A DNA stretch of 64,000 bases, from NCBI GenBank assembly GCA_951813065.1, contig CATOTH010000009.1, forward strand, positions 620,001 through 684,000, read 5' to 3'. Below the pieces are notes generated by a model. It was given only the letters and a program-made list of their open reading frames with translations, made no database searches and was not told the DNA's origin. Origin of the DNA: an uncultured Bryobacterales bacterium (GTDB lineage Bacteria > Acidobacteriota > Terriglobia > Bryobacterales > UBA6623). A program made the position numbers and the translations under genes. Positions 59,817 to 64,000 of the stretch are shown one piece after another. Every line of letters starts with the position of its first letter. Positions within the stretch are counted from its first letter, which is position 1.

Positions 59817-61310
59817 ATGATCTTCGCCATGGCCAAAGACGACTCTGGGGAGGTCCGCTCGCGTGCCGGCCGCTTTTTCCCGCATTGGGAATCAGCGGAC
59901 CTTCCGCCGGCACCGGAATTCTCCCGCCGCCAATGGAGGCTCCTGATCGGTCCGGGGCTGTTGCTCGCCGGCAGTGCCATCGGCGGTGGGGAATGGCTCT
60001 TCGGCCCCATCGTCACTGCTCGGTACGGCGGCCAGTTGATGTGGATCGCCGCAATCAGCATTCTGCTGCAGGTGAGTCACAACCTCTGCATGATGCGGTA
60101 CACGCTCTATACCGGGGAGCCGATTCTAGTTGGCTTCTTCCGAATGTCTCCGGGCCCGGTGTTCTGGGTGTTCTTCTACCTGCTGCTTGACCTCGGCGGG
60201 ATTTGGCCCTACTTGGCATCAAACGCGGCCGTTCCCTTGGTCGCGGCCTTTCTTGGGCACTTGCCTGGACCAGAGCACGAGGATGTGTTGAGGTGGGTTT
60301 CCTATGGCGTCTTTTCCATTGCGTTCATTCCGCTGATCTTCGGCGGGAAGATCTACAACACTGTCGAGAAGGTCATGGTCACCAAGATCTTCTTGGTCTT
60401 GGGGTACCTCGGTTTCGTGTGTGTGTTCCTCGTCAGCTGGGACACTTGGGTAGCCGTTTTCACGGGATTCCTGCGGGTGGGATCGTTTCCCGACCAGGAA
60501 GTCGATTGGCCGACCCTGGCAGCCTTCGCCGCGATCGCCGGAATGGGCGGGATTTCCAATACCAGCTTTTCGAACTACGCCCGCGACAAGGGCTGGGGGA
60601 TGGGCCCGTCAGTCGGTGCGATCCCCAGCATGGTTGGCGGCAAGCGGGTTGAACTGGCTCACGTCGGCAAGGTCTTTCCGATCAGCCCCGAGTCCTTGCG
60701 GCGTTGGAACGGTTGGATGCGGCACCTGCTGAGGGACCAGCTAGGCATCTGGCTGGGCGCCTGCGTAATCGGAATGGCGCTGCCTTCGATGCTCTCTCTC
60801 GAGTACGTCGCCGGGGCCGAAGTCCAGGGTCATGCGGCTGCGGCGATGACGGCCCGCGGGATTGCCGACCAGTATGGGGAGGTGTTCTGGTTCCTTACTC
60901 TGCTTTGCGGCTTCATCGTACTGGCGCCTGGTCAGATCTCAGACATTGACAACATCGTCCGCCGGTGGACGGAGTTGATCTGGACGGGCAGCCGGCATGT
61001 ACGCCACATGGATGGCAACCAAGTGAAGTACATCTACTACTCGATCATGGGCCTCTATTTCCTGTGGGGCCTAATTGCTCTGCGATTGACGCCGAATCCA
61101 TTGTTCTTGGCTGTTGTGACAGGGGCCTTGCGGAACCTGGGATTAAGCGCTACCGCCTTGCACGCCCTCTATGTCAACCGGAAACTGCTTCCCGAGCCTC
61201 TGAGGCCTCCGCTTCTAATGCAGGCCAGCCAGGTCGCTTGCTTCGTGTTCTTCCTGGGAATCTCGGGGATCGCTTTCTACCAGCAAGTCGGCCACTTGCT
61301 GCCGTGGTAA
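59817..61310 (+). CDS. Nramp-related membrane transporter lacking the DPGN metal motif
   Basis: 497 residues; a start at the ATG 59829 is also possible. About eleven membrane helices with the Nramp/LeuT-like arrangement: LLIGPGLLLAGSAIGGGEWLFGPIVTARYGG at helix 1, VSHNLCMMRYTLYTGEPILVGF next, and a middle helix FAAIAGMGGISNTSFSNYARDKGWG. In true Nramp transporters helix 1 carries DPGN and helix 6 MPH for Mn2+/Fe2+. Here the helix 1 site reads GGGEW at 56-60. It may carry a different substrate, or use Glu59. The cargo is unknown. Confidence 0.75.
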   Translation: MIFAMAKDDSGEVRSRAGRFFPHWESADLPPAPEFSRRQWRLLIGPGLLLAGSAIGGGEWLFGPIVTARYGGQLMWIAAISILLQVSHNLCMMRYTLYTGEPILVGFFRMSPGPVFWVFFYLLLDLGGIWPYLASNAAVPLVAAFLGHLPGPEHEDVLRWVSYGVFSIAFIPLIFGGKIYNTVEKVMVTKIFLVLGYLGFVCVFLVSWDTWVAVFTGFLRVGSFPDQEVDWPTLAAFAAIAGMGGISNTSFSNYARDKGWGMGPSVGAIPSMVGGKRVELAHVGKVFPISPESLRRWNGWMRHLLRDQLGIWLGACVIGMALPSMLSLEYVAGAEVQGHAAAAMTARGIADQYGEVFWFLTLLCGFIVLAPGQISDIDNIVRRWTELIWTGSRHVRHMDGNQVKYIYYSIMGLYFLWGLIALRLTPNPLFLAVVTGALRNLGLSATALHALYVNRKLLPEPLRPPLLMQASQVACFVFFLGISGIAFYQQVGHLLPW

Positions 61311-61335
61311 CGGCCCGGCCGCGCTGGGGAGGGGG

Positions 61336-62598
61336 TCACAGATCCAGCGTCCAAGGGTCTCTATTGGGTTTCGAGAGCCATCCGTTCGCGTCGTCATCGG
61401 AGGGGATGGATTCGGTGGCTGCATCCCATTGAATCGAGCGCGTGAGCCGTGTCGCGATGTTGCCCAAGTGGCAGAAGACCGCGGTGCGATGACCGATCTC
61501 GACGTCCGCGTTCGGACGCTTCCGGCTCCTGACGCAGTCGAAGAAGTTCCGCATGTGATGGGCGTTCAAGCTCCGTTGGGCGCCCTCGGGGAAGGACTCG
61601 CGATTCTCGGTCATCAGCGGGTCATTCCGCTGCCACTGCTGGCCTCTGATCGAATAGCCCCTGCGAGTGACCTCGAGATCCCCCTTGGTGCCGTGGAAGA
61701 CTAGGTAGGAACCCCGCGTACCGTTGAGTTCGCGAACCGACCATTTCAAGACCCCGGAATCTAGCTCGTAGAGCACCTCTTGTACATCCGGCGTCTCTCC
61801 GTTGTCCCGGATCGCGTAGCGCCCGCCACATCCCGAAACAACGTTCGGCGCCTCCACTCCGAGGCCCCATCGGGCGATGTCGATGTTGTGGGCGCCCCAG
61901 TTCGTCATCTGCCCACCGGAATAGTCCCAGAACCACCTGAAGTGATAGTGGCCCCGTAAGGGATTGTGGGCGCGCGCGGTGGCGGGTCCAAGCCACATGT
62001 CGTAGTTGAAGTCTGCCGGGGGATCCGTATCGCCCGGAGTTCCGAATCCAGGCATCGAGTTGCGTTCCATACCGGCTTCTACGTGGTGCACGGCGCCGAT
62101 TTCACCGTCATGGACCAATTGCACCGCTTCAATGTAGTGCGGGCCGGAGCGTTGCTGACTGCCGGTTTGCACCACCCGGTCGTACCTGCGAGCCGCCTCG
62201 GTCATCTTGCGGCCCTCCTCGACGGTGAGGGAAAGAGGCTTTTCCACGTAGACGTCAAGGCCCGACCTGCAGGCCATGATGGTCTGAATGGCGTGCCAGT
62301 GGTCGGGAGTTGCGATCAAGACCGCGTCCATGGGCCTGTGCTCTAGGAGATCCCTGAAGTCCCGGTATGCCTTGGCCTGGCCGCCCGCCGTGCTGAGGGC
62401 TTTCTCAAGATGAGGCTCGTAGACGTCACATGCCGCGACAGGCTGGGCGTCCTCCATTGCGATAGCCTGCTCCCAGATCTGACCGCCCCGATTCCCCGTC
62501 CCAATGATTCCCAGGCTGAGCCGGTCATTGGCGCCCTGGATTCTCTTGTAAGACGCCGCTGTTGCCGCGGCCACAGTCAGCAAGTTCCTACGATTCAT
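61336..62598 (-). CDS. Tat-exported Gfo/Idh/MocA-family oxidoreductase
   Basis: 420 residues from the ATG at 62596-62598; MNRRNLLTVAAATAAS is a twin-arginine signal, supporting this start. The Rossmann motif is LGIIGTGNRGGQIWEQA (G-x-G-x-x-G). IATPDHWHAIQTIMACRSGLDVYVEKPLSLTVEEGRKMTEAARR has the EKP lysine, and a later WDYSGGQMTNWGAHNIDIARWGLG carries catalytic-type Asp and His. It oxidises or reduces sugars or inositols with NAD(P); exported members are thought to carry the cofactor folded in before Tat export. It is convergent with the transporter upstream on the map. Confidence 0.9.
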   Translation of the reverse strand: MNRRNLLTVAAATAASYKRIQGANDRLSLGIIGTGNRGGQIWEQAIAMEDAQPVAACDVYEPHLEKALSTAGGQAKAYRDFRDLLEHRPMDAVLIATPDHWHAIQTIMACRSGLDVYVEKPLSLTVEEGRKMTEAARRYDRVVQTGSQQRSGPHYIEAVQLVHDGEIGAVHHVEAGMERNSMPGFGTPGDTDPPADFNYDMWLGPATARAHNPLRGHYHFRWFWDYSGGQMTNWGAHNIDIARWGLGVEAPNVVSGCGGRYAIRDNGETPDVQEVLYELDSGVLKWSVRELNGTRGSYLVFHGTKGDLEVTRRGYSIRGQQWQRNDPLMTENRESFPEGAQRSLNAHHMRNFFDCVRSRKRPNADVEIGHRTAVFCHLGNIATRLTRSIQWDAATESIPSDDDANGWLSKPNRDPWTLDL

Positions 62599-62904
62599 GG
62601 TGGTCGCCTCGGATTCCCCGCTCCCGAGGGCCTCTAGCATCGTACTCCATGGAGCCTCGGAGGGCGTGACGCAGGCACGGACTGCCCAGCGGGATCCAGT
62701 TGAAACCCTGGCCGGAATCAGCTACCGGTTTCCGCAAGAGCGGTTTGCATAGCTGGCCATTCGCAGCAGTTCGCATTCACGTTGGCATCGTTGGATGCCC
62801 GACACGTAAAGATGGCTACCCGCGCCACCGCCGAGACACCTTGCGTGCAGAGTTGGCGATGAACTCGTGGTCACGCCGATCTAACGGCGCGTCCTTCAGG
62901 AGGC
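62599..62904. other. Intergenic region between DUF4389 and Gfo/Idh genes
   Basis: About 305 bases, both flanking genes on the minus strand. No convincing open frame, repeat, terminator or promoter was found. Confidence 0.4.
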
Positions 62905-63576
62905 CTAGTTGAGCGCGAACGGCGGGTATTTGTCGGTCACCAGCAAGCCAACATAAGCGCCGACCCGCAGTGTCCAGCGCCAAACTCCGACAACGAAGTC
63001 GAACAGCACACGTGGATATCGCCCCGTGATCAGGATCGCGAACCAAGCGATTACGAGCACTGGAACAGTCATCAGGCAAAGAAACACGAGCACCAAGTAG
63101 TGCGGTATCGCCAGTATCCATTTGATCAATGGAAGCCACCGGTTCAGGTCCCGCTCGACGTTTGGATAGTCAATCTCGAGATGCACCGCTTGCTCTTCAA
63201 CGGTGGATGGATACCGGTCAGTGAGCAGGACGAGGTAGGCAAAGACGCGGCCCCCGAAACGCGCGCCCTCGCGCGCAAAATCAAACCACCACCGCGGATA
63301 CCGGCGGCGGAATACAATCATCAGGGCCGTCGCCAGGGGAAGGTGGCCGGCGCCGGCAGCCACAAATGCGAGATACAGAGTCGCCACCCGGACGGCTCGA
63401 CCGGTTTCCTCGGCATCCCCAGTGTCCAGTTCAATCTCTGGCGACAGGACCAGCCTGAGGATGACGACGATCGGTATAGCCATCACTAGGCGGAAGCACG
63501 TTGTGAGGCGGCTGAGTGCCTCTGGGTAATCCACATCAAGCCGGGCAGCATATGGGCCGGAGGGTGAGTGGTTCAT
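62905..63576 (-). CDS. DUF4389 membrane protein with duplicated unit
   Basis: 223 residues from the ATG at 63574-63576. Two repeats of the DUF4389 unit are visible. Each starts with a D-Y-P strand (LDVDYPEALSRLTTCFRLVMAIPIVVIL and LEIDYPNVERDLNRWLPLIKWILAIPHYLVLVFL) and ends with a helix pattern R-Y-P-R-x-x-F-D-F/V (RYPRWWFDFAREGARFGGRVFAYLVLLTDRYPS; RYPRVLFDFVVGVWRWTLRVGAYVGLLVTDKYP). Four membrane helices are predicted. The function of DUF4389 is unknown. An alternative upstream ATG adds 17 unlikely residues. Confidence 0.88.
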   Translation of the reverse strand: MNHSPSGPYAARLDVDYPEALSRLTTCFRLVMAIPIVVILRLVLSPEIELDTGDAEETGRAVRVATLYLAFVAAGAGHLPLATALMIVFRRRYPRWWFDFAREGARFGGRVFAYLVLLTDRYPSTVEEQAVHLEIDYPNVERDLNRWLPLIKWILAIPHYLVLVFLCLMTVPVLVIAWFAILITGRYPRVLFDFVVGVWRWTLRVGAYVGLLVTDKYPPFALN

Positions 63577-63737
63577 AGATTGGCATTGTACAAGGCGGTT
63601 GGCCTGTCCATAGCAAATGGTAGGCAAAGATTAGCCTTGACGCGCAGCGGCTTGCCACGAAACAATTCCGGGTGCCGCGGCTCAGGCGCATACTCGCGAG
63701 CACGTCCACCGCGAGGCCCGATTCACTTGTCGGACAC

Positions 63738-64000
63738 ATGAGGATTCTGGGAGCGAGCGAAGGCGCTGGCACTAGGCTCCTGGCAAGGCTCAAGAGTCAC
63801 CTTCGAGAGAGAGGGACGCCCGTCGCCGATAATGCATCGTCGGACGCTACCTCTTCAGGCTTGGTTCAGATTCGGGCGACCCTCCGGCAAGAATCTGGCA
63901 CCCCATTGATGTGCGCCGCCATTCCGCCGTGCCACCGGATCGATCACCTAGGGGCCCGCCAGCGGATGCGGTACTACCGGCAGCCGGGGGATGTTTCCGC
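63738..64000 (+). CDS. Possible N-terminal part of a protein-coding gene, cut by window edge
   Basis: From ATG 63738 the frame stays open to the window end (87 codons). It begins MRILGASEGAGTRLLARLKS, continues RERGTPVADN and later has MRYYRQPGDV. The glycine-rich start could be a degenerate nucleotide-binding loop, but no family is recognised. No good ribosome binding site is present. Openness over 260 bases at high GC is only weak evidence. The stretch 63577-63737 holds no gene. Confidence 0.3.
   Translation, partial: MRILGASEGAGTRLLARLKSHLRERGTPVADNASSDATSSGLVQIRATLRQESGTPLMCAAIPPCHRIDHLGARQRMRYYRQPGDVS

Noticed and set aside
62700..62912. 70-codon open frame in the DUF4389/Gfo-Idh gap
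   Set aside because: No ribosome binding site and no recognisable motif; the codon pattern does not resemble neighbouring genes.
1..64000. CRISPR array, rRNA genes, prophage or replication origin
   Set aside because: No regularly spaced repeats, rRNA-like stretches, clusters of phage structural genes or DnaA-box clusters were noticed; the lone S24 repressor is not enough to call a prophage.

Overview
The window reads as a chromosomal segment of a GC-rich, diderm, chemoheterotrophic bacterium, most likely an Acidobacteriota (Solibacter/Bryobacter-like). The basis is family content, not a marker gene: a very large TonB-type receptor with an N-terminal carboxypeptidase-regulatory-like domain, a CRTAC1 (FG-GAP/ASPIC-UnbV) protein, a DUF6677-like membrane protein, and many Tat- or lipoprotein-exported sugar and hydroxy-acid enzymes. 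There is no rRNA operon, CRISPR array, intact transposon or prophage. One tRNA (Pro, CGG) and one decayed IS630-type transposase were found.

Layout. 1-9000: a carbamoyltransferase cut by the window edge, gltX, an MDR dehydrogenase, two glycosyltransferases, two small membrane proteins, a HAD phosphatase and a large LarA-like protein. 9001-14000: nitrogen control, with a sigma-54-like promoter, amtB, glnB and glnD; a perfect 30-bp palindrome lies between the last two. 14000-19100: a divergent dihydropteroate-synthase-like protein, two membrane proteins, a sugar-isomerase-like TIM barrel and a TPR protein. 19300-27100: a TonB-type receptor with promoter, RBS and terminator visible, then CRTAC1, a sulfatase and a DUF457-like membrane protein. 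27200-34400: an exported hydroxypyruvate-isomerase-like protein, argC-argB, a zinc-ribbon rhomboid protease, an ECF sigma/anti-sigma pair, an atypical ROK protein, a YtxH protein and tRNA-Pro.

34500-42500 is the most distinctive region. An aldolase-TRAP transporter operon (+ strand) converges on a three-gene operon (- strand) for a Tat-exported FMN hydroxy-acid oxidoreductase, a Tat-exported beta-propeller and a tetrahaem cytochrome c. Further along the - strand lies an overlapping two-gene unit: an unusual ferredoxin and a cysteine-rich protein of unknown function. A plausible reading is uptake and periplasmic oxidation of carboxylic or hydroxy acids with electrons passed to cytochrome, plus a separate cytoplasmic Fe-S module.

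42700-64000: an amidohydrolase, an S24-type repressor next to an inverted repeat, two enoyl-CoA hydratases, a class IV aminotransferase, the IS630 remnant, tag, a tandem metallo-beta-lactamase lipoprotein, a GT-C-like membrane protein, an M49-like peptidase, a methyltransferase, the purM-purN-tyrS-mtaB run (the first three genes overlap), an Nramp-like transporter without the canonical metal motif, a Tat-exported Gfo/Idh oxidoreductase and a DUF4389 protein. Function calls come from motif recognition by eye; no database search was run.
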